Shown here piece after piece: positions 27,123 to 36,191 of a DNA stretch of 64,000 nt. The notes under the pieces are model-generated. The model made no database searches. It was given only the letters and a program-made list of their open reading frames with translations, and had not been told where the DNA came from. Source of the DNA: Kordia periserrulae (lineage in GTDB: Bacteria; Bacteroidota; Bacteroidia; Flavobacteriales; Flavobacteriaceae); assembly GCF_003054265.1 (NCBI RefSeq), contig NZ_QBKT01000008.1:124001-188000 (forward strand), in the 5' to 3' direction. Numbering within the stretch: position 1 is the stretch's first letter; each line of letters begins with the position of its first letter. The position numbers were made by a program, and so were the translations under genes.

Positions 27123-27878
27123 ATGAATAAAAATTTAGATATCAAAACATTATCTGCTTCTAAAGAAGACCTTTTACGAATCATAGAAGCATCAAAGGAA
27201 GATTTAAGGAATAACAAAATTCTTCCTGAACGAGTTGATGCTGTTAAAAGAGTCCAAATTGTAAAATATACCAATTTGTTCAACATTTTATATGCTACAA
27301 AATCGGACAATTCATTTTTAAAAGAAAAACTAGAAGAACTGATTTTGAAGTTGCCTGAGTATTGGGTTCAAGATAAGGTTAAAGTGTTTCATGGAAGAAA
27401 AAGGATTGAGTTACATCAATACAGTTTAGATGCGTATCATCAAATGTTGATGATAATGTCATTGGCAGTTATTTTTGACGTATCTAAAGACAAATTCGCA
27501 ACAATAGTTCAATTGATTGATAGAGATAATGTGAAAGACTTTTTATACGAACATTTCATTCGCTATTATTTTCCCGATAGAGAGAAAATAACCGAAGAAT
27601 CATACATAAAGTTTTTTGCCATTCCAAAGATGAACAAACGGATTGTTGATATTTTAGAAAACGATGACAAAACAACTCTTTCAAAGAACTTGAAGCAATA
27701 TTTGGATAAGTATTGGTACAAAACGCACAAAGATTTTTCATGGTACGATAGTCATAAAAAATATCCCAACGCTTTTTATGGATATTGGGCGTTTGAAGTT
27801 GCTGCATTAGTCAAAATGAAAGACTTGGATGATAGTTTATTTCGCGATAATGAGTTTTATCCTGACAGATTAATATAA
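27123..27878 (+). CDS. PoNi immunity protein (DUF1910/DUF1911)
   Basis: The 251-residue, mostly helical protein carries the C-terminal DUF1911 signature SHKKYPNAFYGYWAFEVAAL followed by DDSLFRDNEFYP. The N-terminal half fits DUF1910. PoNi proteins bind and neutralise PoNe DNases. It sits directly behind the PoNe domain, as expected of an immunity gene, and its frame is intact even though the toxin frame is broken. Confidence 0.88.
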   Translation: MNKNLDIKTLSASKEDLLRIIEASKEDLRNNKILPERVDAVKRVQIVKYTNLFNILYATKSDNSFLKEKLEELILKLPEYWVQDKVKVFHGRKRIELHQYSLDAYHQMLMIMSLAVIFDVSKDKFATIVQLIDRDNVKDFLYEHFIRYYFPDREKITEESYIKFFAIPKMNKRIVDILENDDKTTLSKNLKQYLDKYWYKTHKDFSWYDSHKKYPNAFYGYWAFEVAALVKMKDLDDSLFRDNEFYPDRLI

Positions 27879-27914
27879 CACAATTTGTACATCTAAAACT
27901 CCGTAGTTTAAGTA

Positions 27915-28841
27915 ATGAAAAACAGCATTTATATATTATTTCTTTTAGGGGTTGCTTTTTCTTTTTCACAAGAAGAAAAGAAGCAATTTAATGGAGAAAT
28001 TCATGCAATCTTTAAAACTGTATTGCACAATGAAGATGCTTTTCAAAAAGATGCTGAAAATTACTTGCGCATAAGCGATTCTATAGTTGCAAATGATTTT
28101 CTGAGCAATCCTGATAGCAGCAGAAATTCTCAATATGCAAATCTTGAAGATCGTTTGAGTAGCAATAGAATTGCAAACATGATTGCTCTTGATTACAATA
28201 CAGGAAACGATTGGCGAAGACCGAAATTCAACCGATGGATTTTATCAGATACCATGATAAAAGTATATGAATTTCATGAAAAACCGTTTTTATTAGATCG
28301 TGAAACTGGGCAATATCTCAATCGTTACACATATAAACCATTAAGTGCGGAACGTGTGCTTTCTGAATATAGATTTCACAACAGTTCATACAAGAATATT
28401 GTTGTAGATAAAGAAGATACAAAAACCATTGCTGGAGTAGAATGCTTTAAAATTATTGTGAGTTATGACGATAGAAAGTTTATTGGCTTCAATCAAAATT
28501 ATGTAGTCATTCATGAAATGTATGTGACCGATAAAATCAAGTCAAAGTACAATCCTTTAGAAAATAATCTCAACATATTGAATACATATTTTCCAATGTA
28601 TGTAAAAAGTTATGCAACGGGACTAAAAGGGAGATATTTTGAAAAACAGATTGTAAAACTAGCTGATGAAAGCAACGCAAATGAAAAACAATTAGCGACT
28701 TTATTTAAGAAAACTAAAGATAGCTTACTATCTGAATACAAGTTGCTTATTGAAAGTCAAAAAGCAAAAGAACGCGCTACATATTCACCAAAAGAAGAGA
28801 AAAAAAACCTGTACCATTTGCAGAACAATTGGACGTATTGA
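27915..28841 (+). CDS. GLPGLI-like periplasmic protein, N-terminal part of a split gene
   Basis: The 308-residue frame has a signal peptide (MKNSIYILFLLGVAFSFSQ) and a GLPGLI-like beta domain with the phrase DTKTIAGVECFKIIVSYDD near residue 175. The frame changes at an A8 run (28800-28807), after which the meaningful sequence continues in the next frame (PVPFAEQLDVLKSLGYEF). A full-length product would be about 505 residues. It follows PoNi by 36 bp and may be a second immunity or accessory protein. Confidence 0.68.
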   Translation: MKNSIYILFLLGVAFSFSQEEKKQFNGEIHAIFKTVLHNEDAFQKDAENYLRISDSIVANDFLSNPDSSRNSQYANLEDRLSSNRIANMIALDYNTGNDWRRPKFNRWILSDTMIKVYEFHEKPFLLDRETGQYLNRYTYKPLSAERVLSEYRFHNSSYKNIVVDKEDTKTIAGVECFKIIVSYDDRKFIGFNQNYVVIHEMYVTDKIKSKYNPLENNLNILNTYFPMYVKSYATGLKGRYFEKQIVKLADESNANEKQLATLFKKTKDSLLSEYKLLIESQKAKERATYSPKEEKKNLYHLQNNWTY

Positions 28842-29440
28842 AAAGTTTAGGGTATGAGTTCAATCCGAAAACTACGCTGAAAGACTTTGAAAGAGAACTA
28901 ATAAAAAATGGAATTATTGATACTACCATTACAACAATGGAAGAGTATTTTACTCAAAAACCATACAGTGAATTATACTTTTATATGGGTTGGAGAATGC
29001 CTGACTATAAAAATAAAATGAGTCTTCAATTTAGCAAAGATGTAGTTTGGCATAACTTGGATTATCTCGGAACGGAAAATGGTTATATAAGTTTATTGAC
29101 GCAATTAGAAGCGATTTCTGATGGTGAACTTAGGTTTGAAAATATTAACTTTTCTATCGATAGTGACGGATTTCAATGGATAGCTTTTGATGTAAACGGC
29201 ATGGCTAAAAAATGGAAATTATTAAAGGTGAATTACGTAGATGATTCGTTTGTATCAAGATTTGTATATCTGACAGAAGAATTCAATACCAAAGGAAAAT
29301 TTACATATTTCGATATTGGAGATGAATCATACGTAATCGACTACGCAACGCCCGAAAAACAAACAGAATTCATAGAAAAAACAGGAATCCAAAGAGAATG
29401 GCTGACCGTAGGTAAACATTTCTCAAAACCCAACGATTAG
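28829..29440 (+). CDS. C-terminal part of the split GLPGLI-like gene
   Basis: The 203-residue frame begins at a TTG codon (DVLKSLGYEFNP) but reads back without a stop to the A8 run, so it is the continuation of the gene at 27915. The C-terminal half (SDGELRFENINFSIDSDGFQ) resembles small beta-sheet immunity-type domains, but I cannot name one. It is soluble with no membrane segment. Confidence 0.6.
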   Translation: MDVLKSLGYEFNPKTTLKDFERELIKNGIIDTTITTMEEYFTQKPYSELYFYMGWRMPDYKNKMSLQFSKDVVWHNLDYLGTENGYISLLTQLEAISDGELRFENINFSIDSDGFQWIAFDVNGMAKKWKLLKVNYVDDSFVSRFVYLTEEFNTKGKFTYFDIGDESYVIDYATPEKQTEFIEKTGIQREWLTVGKHFSKPND

Positions 29441-29505
29441 TCAAATAGTATCATTTCCCTAAAGTTGATCAATAGCCATAAATCAATCAACTTTAAATCC
29501 TAAAA

Positions 29506-29676
29506 ATGACAACTAACAATTTAAAAACTGAATTTGCAACCTCTGAACTATTTACCACATGGGAACTATCAATGCTGATTATCGGCATAGGGTGTTTGGG
29601 AATTTTAATATTCCTTTCCATTGTGATATATAATTACATCCATCGTTTTGATTGGGATGATGAATTACATAAATAA
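29506..29676 (+). CDS. Small single-pass membrane protein
   Basis: A 56-residue protein with one strong helix (LSMLIIGIGCLGILIFLSIV), then YNYIHRFDWDDELHK. It is the last gene before the CRISPR region. Nothing is known about its role. Confidence 0.6.
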   Translation: MTTNNLKTEFATSELFTTWELSMLIIGIGCLGILIFLSIVIYNYIHRFDWDDELHK

Positions 29677-29782
29677 AAACACGTCAAGAACAGTATCATT
29701 TTTTCACTAATTAATTTACTACTAACAGAATAATTTACCCTAATCCTAATTATCGTAAAACTACAATTATTCTGAAGCTGAA

Positions 29783-29808
29783 AACCTCAATTGTGATGAT
29801 TGAGGTTT
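29783..29808 (+). terminator. Terminator at the end of the mobile-element gene block
   Basis: AAACCTCAAT and ATTGAGGTTT form a 10-bp stem around TGTGATG-like loop sequence, followed by a T run. It closes the + strand genes just before CRISPR array A. Confidence 0.85.
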
Positions 29809-29843
29809 TTTTATTGAATTTTATACGGCGTCAAATGCCAAGA

Positions 29844-29938
29844 GTTTTCCAAGAAACCTTTTTATTCCAAATTCCCGCGCGGCAGGCTGGCTACTTCGCT
29901 AAAAAGGTCTACCAGACCTTTTCTTTACGCTCGTCCCC
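29844..29938 (-). repeat. Array-embedded hairpin element, copy 1
   Basis: Lies between a degenerate repeat (GCCAAGAG) and a repeat whose first 9 bp are replaced (CCCCAACGTCAAATGCC). The core has GGCAGGCTGGC and the hairpin AAAAGGTCT-ACC-AGACCTTTT at 29902-29922. Confidence 0.9.
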
Positions 29939-30037
29939 AACGTCAAATGCCAAGTACTTCTAAAACTTACGATAACCCAAGATAAACACGTTATATCGCT
30001 TGTTTTCACGGCGTCAAATGCCAAGTACTTCTGAAAG

Positions 30038-30135
30038 TTGTTAAATTCAAGTTTAGTTTCAACTTCAATTTCCCACGCGGCAGGCTGGCTACTCGCTCAA
30101 TAGGTCTACAAGACCTATTTCTTCCGCTCGTCCCC
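30038..30135 (-). repeat. Array-embedded hairpin element, copy 2
   Basis: Same element with the stem changed to AATAGGTCT/AGACCTATT (30099-30119). Both sides of the A-T pair changed together. The left part holds TTCAAC/TTCAGT-type hexamers. Confidence 0.9.
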
Positions 30136-30234
30136 AACGTCAAATGCCAAGTACTTCTAAAACTTGGGAATGTAATCTTGATTGTCGCAGCCATTCTGTT
30201 TTCACGGCGTCAAATGCCAAGTACTTCTTCAAAA

Positions 30235-30333
30235 TTTTCAAGTTCAAGTTCAGTTTCAGTTTCAAATTCCAACGCGGCAGGCTGGCTACTTCGCTAAAAA
30301 GGTCTACCAGACCTTTTCTTTACGCTCGTCCCC
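30235..30333 (-). repeat. Array-embedded hairpin element, copy 3
   Basis: Stem AAAAGGTCT/AGACCTTTT at 30296-30317. Preceded by TTCAAG/TTCAGT hexamers and flanked by repeat sequence on both sides. Confidence 0.9.
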
Positions 30334-30572
30334 AACGTCAAATGCCAAGTACTTCTAAAACCTGCTGGTTGCCTTATGTTAATGAAAGCTGGTGAGGTTT
30401 TCACGGCGTCAAATGCCAAGTACTTCTAAAACCAAAGCGGTGGCAACGGCGATTGTCGATTGCTACGTTTTCACGGCGTCAAATGCCAAGTACTTCTAAA
30501 ACTTAGGTAATCACTATTATTAACCCTTAATACAATGTTTTCACGGCGTCAAATGCCAAGTACTTCTGAAAT

Positions 30573-30669
30573 GGTCAATTTCAAGTTCAGCTTGAATTTC
30601 AAACTCCTTCACGTCAGCTGGCTACTTCGCTAAAAAGGTCTACTAGACCTTTTTTTTACGCTCGTCCCC
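30573..30669 (-). repeat. Array-embedded hairpin element, copy 4
   Basis: Stem AAAAGGTCT-ACT-AGACCTTTT at about 30632-30653. The GC block is shortened to CGTCAGCTGGC. Confidence 0.88.
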
Positions 30670-31254
30670 AACGTCAAATGCCAAGTACTTCTAAAACTTA
30701 AATTCAAGGGCAAGGTGTTTAAAGCAACGGCTGTTTTCACGGCGTCAAATGCCAAGTACTTCTAAAACAACGACGCCGGATTGGCAGGAGGTTAGAAAAT
30801 GAGTTTTCACGGCGTCAAATGCCAAGTACTTCTAAAACAATAGGTGTTGGCATTGTCCTATTCTGTCTGTACGGTTTTCACGGCGTCAAATGCCAAGTAC
30901 TTCTAAAACAATAGGTGTTGGCATTGTCCTATTCTGTCTGTACGGTTTTCACGGCGTCAAATGCCAAGTACTTCTAAAACAATAGGTGTTGGCATTGTCC
31001 TATTCTGTCTGTACGGTTTTCACGGCGTCAAATGCCAAGTACTTCTAAAACTCGATAGTAAAAAATGCCTAACATTAGCAGTAGCTTTGTTTTCACGGCG
31101 TCAAATGCCAAGTACTTCTAAAACCATTCCGAAAAAGCACCGCGCCTTCGTGCAAAAGATGTTTTTACGGCGTCAAATGCCAAGTACTTCTAAAACTAAA
31201 TGAACTTGTTGGGTAACCAACGCCTCACAAAGTTTTCACGGCGTCAAATGCCAA

Positions 31255-31350
31255 CATTTAACAAGAAACTTTTTTACTTCAATTTCCTGCCCGCCAGCTG
31301 GCTACTTCGCTAAAAAGGTCTACAAGACCTTTTCTTTACGCTTCGTCCCC
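31255..31350 (-). repeat. Array-embedded hairpin element, copy 5
   Basis: Follows a repeat cut off after GCCAA. Stem at 31312-31333 and GC block CCGCCAGCTGGC. Confidence 0.88.
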
Positions 31351-31534
31351 AACGTCAAATGCCAAGTACTTCTAAAACAAGAGACAGAACACTAATCAAC
31401 ACATTCGTGAGAGTTTTCACGGCGTTGAATGCCAATTAATTTCTATATCATTATGGAGGCAAATGACACAAAGGTTCAACAGTTTTCACGGCGTCAAATG
31501 CCCAATATCATTATTTCAAAGAACGTTTTATTTA

Positions 31535-32215
31535 CTATACTTTCTGAATACATCCATAACCTTTGCTTTTTCCTGTGGCAATGGCGGTGAGTGGCGGTAA
31601 TAGGATGTTGGTGGAAAATGTGAGTTGTATGCCACGCTCAAAGAACGTTCCAAACGGTTTGTAGGTTCGGAAACTTTTGGGTTCGCTGATGTTTTGGACT
31701 TCCAAAGTATAGTTAGGCAATGAAAAACCTAATTGCTTGTGTACCAATTCGTCAATGTTCTTTTTGAGTCGCGTTGTAAGGTCGTCCACATCTTTCCAAA
31801 CAGCCTGTAAGTTTTGATAACTATTCCGTTTGCTACGCGGAAACAGATAACGTTCTATGTGATAAGTTTGCGGTTCAGTAAGTTGTACAGGCGTGTAATA
31901 TGCCGTTTGCTGAAAGATGTTGTTAGATTCAGAAGTTTGTTTCATGTAGGCTTCTGCAAAATATCCAACTGCCCACGAAGCTTTGTTGCCAATACCCGCC
32001 AAGGCTGCAAATCCTTGATCGTTGCGAAATTGTATCAACGGATAGTCTGAATTTTTGTTGTGAAACAAATGATACAATTCTGGATGTTCGGTTTGTTTGA
32101 CCATATCCAACACATCGCCTTGCCATTTTGCCGTTCCCAAAGAACGGTCTGAGGTTTCCATTGTTTTAAGTTTCCGATCGTAAAAAGTAATTTGTGTGAT
32201 GGTTTGTGGTGTCAT
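31535..32215 (-). CDS. RAMP protein, probable Cas6-type crRNA-processing endonuclease
   Basis: A 226-residue protein when started at the ATG 32215 (MTPQTITQITFYD), which overlaps the previous stop as ATGA. The longer frame is read-through. The C-terminus LTAIATGKSKGYGCIQKV is the glycine-rich RAMP/Cas6 loop. The body has alternating strands as in ferredoxin-fold RAMPs. No other Cas6 is present, so it is the best candidate for cutting repeat RNA. The alternative is another backbone RAMP. It is the last gene of the type III operon. Confidence 0.65.
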   Translation of the reverse strand: MTPQTITQITFYDRKLKTMETSDRSLGTAKWQGDVLDMVKQTEHPELYHLFHNKNSDYPLIQFRNDQGFAALAGIGNKASWAVGYFAEAYMKQTSESNNIFQQTAYYTPVQLTEPQTYHIERYLFPRSKRNSYQNLQAVWKDVDDLTTRLKKNIDELVHKQLGFSLPNYTLEVQNISEPKSFRTYKPFGTFFERGIQLTFSTNILLPPLTAIATGKSKGYGCIQKV

Positions 32216-34431
32216 GATTCGTTTGTAAAAGATTGTATAAATTTTTCTGTTTCTTCTTTGCCAATCCATCGGATAAGATCATTTGTTTTTTTCTCATTAA
32301 AAAAACGTTCTCTATGCCTAGATGGTTTTTTCTTTCTTGATGCTGTTACATTCAAAAGCACATAATTTATTTCTGCTGTATCAGTAATACATTCTTCGTT
32401 ACGCATGTCAATCCATTTGTCCATTTTATCAGCAATCAAACCGTAATCATTCGTTTTAGGAAGCCATTCAAAAAGTCCTTTGGCTAAATTTTCTTGTCGT
32501 TCTTTTGCTGCGTTCGCTTCTTTTTCCGCTTCTGCTGCTTCAGCTTTTGCTTTTTCTTCAGCTTCCTTTTTTAGCCTTTCTGCTTCTTCAATCGCTGCTA
32601 AACGCTCTTTTTCAATTTCGATAAATGCGTTTATTTCTTTTTGATAAGATTCTGAATAATTATGCGGTTCAATTCCTAAAAATTGAGTAAAACGTGGCAA
32701 GGCTTTTTGCTCTTTGATGATTTGCGGGAAATCTGTCAATTCCATATACGTCAATTTTTTTGACTGATGAGAAAATCGCGCCATCGCAATAAGTTCTTGC
32801 AATTGTTCACTTTCTGACCAAGTTCCTTCGAGCTTTTCCGCTATCCACCACGATTCCATATAGGTTCTAAAAGCCATCATGGCTTTATTTCGGACTGATT
32901 CATACATCATTATATCTATCGCAACCGCACCATATCCATAGGGTTTTGCCATGCCGATACCATGATGACAGTTTTCTACACCGTTAAATGTCAAAGCACA
33001 CAACAACGCACCTAATTCTTCGGGTAATAGATTGTGATAGACTATTTTGCTTTTAAAAGTGGTCCCAGCAGGCAATGGCTTAAATGTGGTAGAAAATGCA
33101 GACTCATCAGCGCCTAAGCTATCATCTATTTTTTTGATTGGATAGCGTTTACGTCCTGCTAGTGGAACATCATCATTATACGTTATATATTCGCCATTAA
33201 TTATAATAGTCGAATCATCTCTGATAAATTCTTGTGGAATATAAAACGGATAATAACTTGCTTTGGGTTCGCCTAGTACCAATGTTTTGGGTTTACATTC
33301 TTTCACAAAACCTTCTGCAAAAGCATGTTGAAAACTCACTCTTCCTTTACTACTTTCTTTCTCAATTGAATAGCCAAATAAAGTTTCTACAAAATCATAC
33401 TGTTTTTTCTCGTGATGCGTTCCTTTAAGTAATTCTTTTACTCTCTGGTCAAAAGGCAATTTATATAGCATGGACAAGCCAAAATGCTTGATGTTATCCT
33501 TTTCATCTAACTGAAGAAATACGGGAACTCTTTCACCGTTGGCTAACACTTTTCGCCAATGTTCCCAATCGGTAGTTCGTTTTTTAGAATCGTCTTCGTA
33601 ATAGGCAAAGAAGAAGTCCTTCATAACTTGCTTTGGCACTTCTTTCTTTTTAACATTTGGTTCCCAAAAAATAAATTCTTTGTTTTTTCCTTTCCATACT
33701 CCTTCTCTTACCTCTTTTCGTTCTGAAGACTGACCAGAGAACACAATCGTTCCTGATGCACCATTTGTAATGTCAGGTTGAATTTTATACCGTTGCTGTT
33801 CATGTCTATGCCGTCTTCTTAATTCAACCAACTTATTCTCTACTTTTAGGTTTCTATCTTTTAAAAGTTTGTATTTCCTCAATGCAGATTTATTCTCTCC
33901 AGGAATTTTTTGGTCAAAATTCTCTCCAAATAACTCAACAAAATTTGTTTTGAAATACGCGTCTATTTCTTTATGCTCAATTCTTCCTATCTGCGCTGTG
34001 TTGTAATCAATTTTATATGTTTCTCCTTCAAAATATAACCAACCGCCTTTGTTTTTTTGAGCAAAACTTTGCTTATCATAAATTTTTTCATTGTTCCAAT
34101 CACGTTGACTAAAACGATGATCGTTTATTCTATTTAACTTACCAAAAGATATAATCTCCAAGACATTGGCAATCGTTCCTTTGATGCTACTTCCTGGGAT
34201 GCAATACTGATCATTATGCTTCATGAATTCATATTCTTGATGCGCATTTGGATTAGAAACAGTCGATTTCCCTCTGACAAAAATGGGCGTTTTCGCAGTG
34301 ATGGTTAGATCAATTTCTCCAGACAACGCTCCTTGCAAGGGAATATCTTGACTTACATAGTCTGCCCAATCAGGCAAACATACTTCTTTATTAATTGGGA
34401 CAAAATTATAGGCTGATGTTACGGTACTCAT
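32212..34431 (-). CDS. TIGR03986-type RAMP protein of the type III-D-like complex
   Basis: A 739-residue RAMP. The N-terminal Cas7-like part (about 35-110) has TAKTPIFVRGKSTV and IPGSSIKGTIANVLE, the substrate-cradle motif. A large middle region follows, then the glycine-rich loop HHGIGMAKPYGYGAVAI near residue 500. A charged coiled coil (about 640-680) and a basic end complete it. Length and order match the TIGR03986 family found with Csx10 in III-D loci. The start overlaps the 143-aa gene stop (ATGA). Confidence 0.8.
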   Translation of the reverse strand: MSTVTSAYNFVPINKEVCLPDWADYVSQDIPLQGALSGEIDLTITAKTPIFVRGKSTVSNPNAHQEYEFMKHNDQYCIPGSSIKGTIANVLEIISFGKLNRINDHRFSQRDWNNEKIYDKQSFAQKNKGGWLYFEGETYKIDYNTAQIGRIEHKEIDAYFKTNFVELFGENFDQKIPGENKSALRKYKLLKDRNLKVENKLVELRRRHRHEQQRYKIQPDITNGASGTIVFSGQSSERKEVREGVWKGKNKEFIFWEPNVKKKEVPKQVMKDFFFAYYEDDSKKRTTDWEHWRKVLANGERVPVFLQLDEKDNIKHFGLSMLYKLPFDQRVKELLKGTHHEKKQYDFVETLFGYSIEKESSKGRVSFQHAFAEGFVKECKPKTLVLGEPKASYYPFYIPQEFIRDDSTIIINGEYITYNDDVPLAGRKRYPIKKIDDSLGADESAFSTTFKPLPAGTTFKSKIVYHNLLPEELGALLCALTFNGVENCHHGIGMAKPYGYGAVAIDIMMYESVRNKAMMAFRTYMESWWIAEKLEGTWSESEQLQELIAMARFSHQSKKLTYMELTDFPQIIKEQKALPRFTQFLGIEPHNYSESYQKEINAFIEIEKERLAAIEEAERLKKEAEEKAKAEAAEAEKEANAAKERQENLAKGLFEWLPKTNDYGLIADKMDKWIDMRNEECITDTAEINYVLLNVTASRKKKPSRHRERFFNEKKTNDLIRWIGKEETEKFIQSFTNES

Positions 34432-34859
34432 GATACAATTCCTTTAAAAATTTGATGACTATATACGTATTCTTGAAAATTAGGAGAAAGTGAATCTTCC
34501 TGTTTTTTGAAAACTGGAATAAATTCTAATGCTTTGATTCCTGTGTTTTCAAATGCTTTGTGCGCTGGAAATTTTTGTTCATTTTCCAAATCTGCAAAAC
34601 CTTCACTTTTATAACAGTAATACACACCGTCAATGTTTTTGATGGTTAAGCTTATTGTTTGATTTTCGTTAACCAAATATCCTTCTACGATAAAAGGAAT
34701 CGTTGTTGTGAAATATTCTCTATAATTCACAAGCTGATTTATAAATACAAAAGGTTTATCTCTATCATCTTGCCACAGATAACCAGTCCAAGAATATTGC
34801 GCATCAAAAATATCCCATAACTCGTCTGTTGTTATTTGTTGTGTACGTGTAGTTTCCAT
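34428..34859 (-). CDS. Small type III CRISPR-associated protein (TIGR04423-like)
   Basis: A 143-residue acidic protein with an aromatic-rich start (ELWDIFDAQYSWTGYLWQ) and beta strands (LTIKNIDGVYYCY). Size, Bacteroidota host and place between RAMP genes suit the TIGR04423 family, whose function is unknown. A Csx19-like role is an alternative. The stop overlaps the next start by 4 bp. Confidence 0.6.
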   Translation of the reverse strand: METTRTQQITTDELWDIFDAQYSWTGYLWQDDRDKPFVFINQLVNYREYFTTTIPFIVEGYLVNENQTISLTIKNIDGVYYCYKSEGFADLENEQKFPAHKAFENTGIKALEFIPVFKKQEDSLSPNFQEYVYSHQIFKGIVS

Positions 34860-34862
34860 AAT

Positions 34863-36191
34863 CTAATTTGCTACTTTTAAAAATCCGTTTCCGTTGGTGG
34901 TGTTTCCTCCTAAAGCCAATCGACCATTTTTTAAATCGTCAATAGCTTTGTCAAAAGCTTCTAATACTTTTTTGTCTATTCCTTCTTTATGCGACAACCA
35001 AATTTTTAGCTGCGTTGGTTGTTTAATTGCATATACTTTTTCGGAGAAAAGCATTTTGTCAATCGTTCCGCCTGTAAAGCGATCGATACTGTTGTGTTGA
35101 AAAGTGGTTTCTGCATTACGAATAAATTTTTCATCAATCGTAACATCTTCAACAATGACATTTCCGATATGACCATTTTCGTTTTTACTTTCGGCTTTGC
35201 TTCCAAATAAACTTTCTAAGGCTGCTTCTGCTTCTTTTTGAAGGTCTTTGTAGTCTTGTAAACAGATTTTAGATTTCCAATCATACGCGGGACATAAGTA
35301 ATAAAAGGTGCGATGTCGCAACACACCTTTGATGGAAGCACCTGGAATGACATAATTGGTTGCTGCTTTTGTGAAATTTCCATTGAAATTCCACAACATG
35401 CATTTTTCTTGCAAATTGGAAGCATTTACCTCATCATCTCCATAACCGACTCCGATATGAATGGCATCGGTTGTAAATTTGAATTGTTTGTATAATTCAA
35501 AAGTTGATTCTGTTGTTTTTGGTGTAAACTTGTTTCCTTTTACAATCGCTGAATACGGCGTAAAAGCACAGAAATCTTGTAAATCGTCCATATTGCTAAA
35601 ATCAAATTTTCGATGTACGATTGAAATTGGTTTGATTTGTCCTAAACCATTGGTGGCTTGACTACCCAATAAGAAATCTTGACGGTAAAAAAGGGTTAGT
35701 ATTTCTTCCCAAATTACATCTTTAGCTTTATTAACTTCTAGCTTTAGCTGTAATTGAAAACGACTGCCTTTGTGTACAATGGCGTTGGTAAATTTTCCTT
35801 TTCCATCCGTAACGCCCAAATGATTGATGCACACATGTTCTCGATTCGGTAAGATTTTATAATGCTTCAAAAGTTCATCTTGAAAAACCGCATTATTCAA
35901 TTGTGTATATACTTTTCCATTGCTGTCTTGCAACAAGGCATCATTTACGATTAAAGACGAACCTTCTCCTGTATTCTCTTCGGAATTCGGTTCTGTTTGT
36001 ATTCCTAATAGTTTTAATGCATCTTCAGAAGCTAACGATTTGATGACTCCTTTTAATGAAGTTCCAGGAATCACAGGTAGATTGTTCCAATCTCTTCGTA
36101 CCTGCGTATCGCTATAACTATTTTCCAATCCGCTGGCAATGCAAAGCGGACTTTGCAATTCGAGGATAATATTTGCGAGGTATTTAATCAT
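34863..36191 (-). CDS. Double Cas7-like RAMP protein
   Basis: A 442-residue protein containing two RAMP units. The first has LPVIPGTSLKGVIKSLA (about 37-53) and the glycine loop GSQATNGLGQ (about 177). The second has YVIPGASIKGVLRHRTFYY (about 290) and the terminal loop GGNTTNGNGFLKV. Each unit is a Cas7-like backbone subunit that would cradle crRNA and may carry target-RNA cleavage Asp residues. The fusion of two units is typical of III-D-like loci. It overlaps the Csx10-like gene by 8 bp. Confidence 0.8.
   Translation of the reverse strand: MIKYLANIILELQSPLCIASGLENSYSDTQVRRDWNNLPVIPGTSLKGVIKSLASEDALKLLGIQTEPNSEENTGEGSSLIVNDALLQDSNGKVYTQLNNAVFQDELLKHYKILPNREHVCINHLGVTDGKGKFTNAIVHKGSRFQLQLKLEVNKAKDVIWEEILTLFYRQDFLLGSQATNGLGQIKPISIVHRKFDFSNMDDLQDFCAFTPYSAIVKGNKFTPKTTESTFELYKQFKFTTDAIHIGVGYGDDEVNASNLQEKCMLWNFNGNFTKAATNYVIPGASIKGVLRHRTFYYLCPAYDWKSKICLQDYKDLQKEAEAALESLFGSKAESKNENGHIGNVIVEDVTIDEKFIRNAETTFQHNSIDRFTGGTIDKMLFSEKVYAIKQPTQLKIWLSHKEGIDKKVLEAFDKAIDDLKNGRLALGGNTTNGNGFLKVAN

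Larger units (their letters stand above)
29817..31504 (-). CRISPR. CRISPR array A (composite, about 17 repeats)
   Basis: The 36-bp repeat reads GTTTTCACGGCGTCAAATGC then CAAGTACTTCTAAAAC on the + strand. Transcription is probably on the minus strand, because the conserved leader-like sequence in arrays C, D and E lies on the AAAAC side. Full repeats start at 30002, 30198, 30397, 30467, 30537, 30733, 30803, 30874, 30945, 31016, 31089 and 31161. Spacers are 33-37 bp. Three consecutive spacers (30839-30873, 30910-30944, 30981-31015) are identical. Five copies of the hairpin element interrupt it, and both ends are degenerate (31232, 31413, 31482). No leader is present. Confidence 0.93.

Noticed and set aside
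29900-31203. Several 60-83 codon ORFs with repeated MPSTSKT or VKCQVLLK peptides in array A and likewise in arrays B, D and E
   Set aside because: They are translations of the CRISPR repeat. The open frames exist because the 36-bp repeat lacks stops in some frames.
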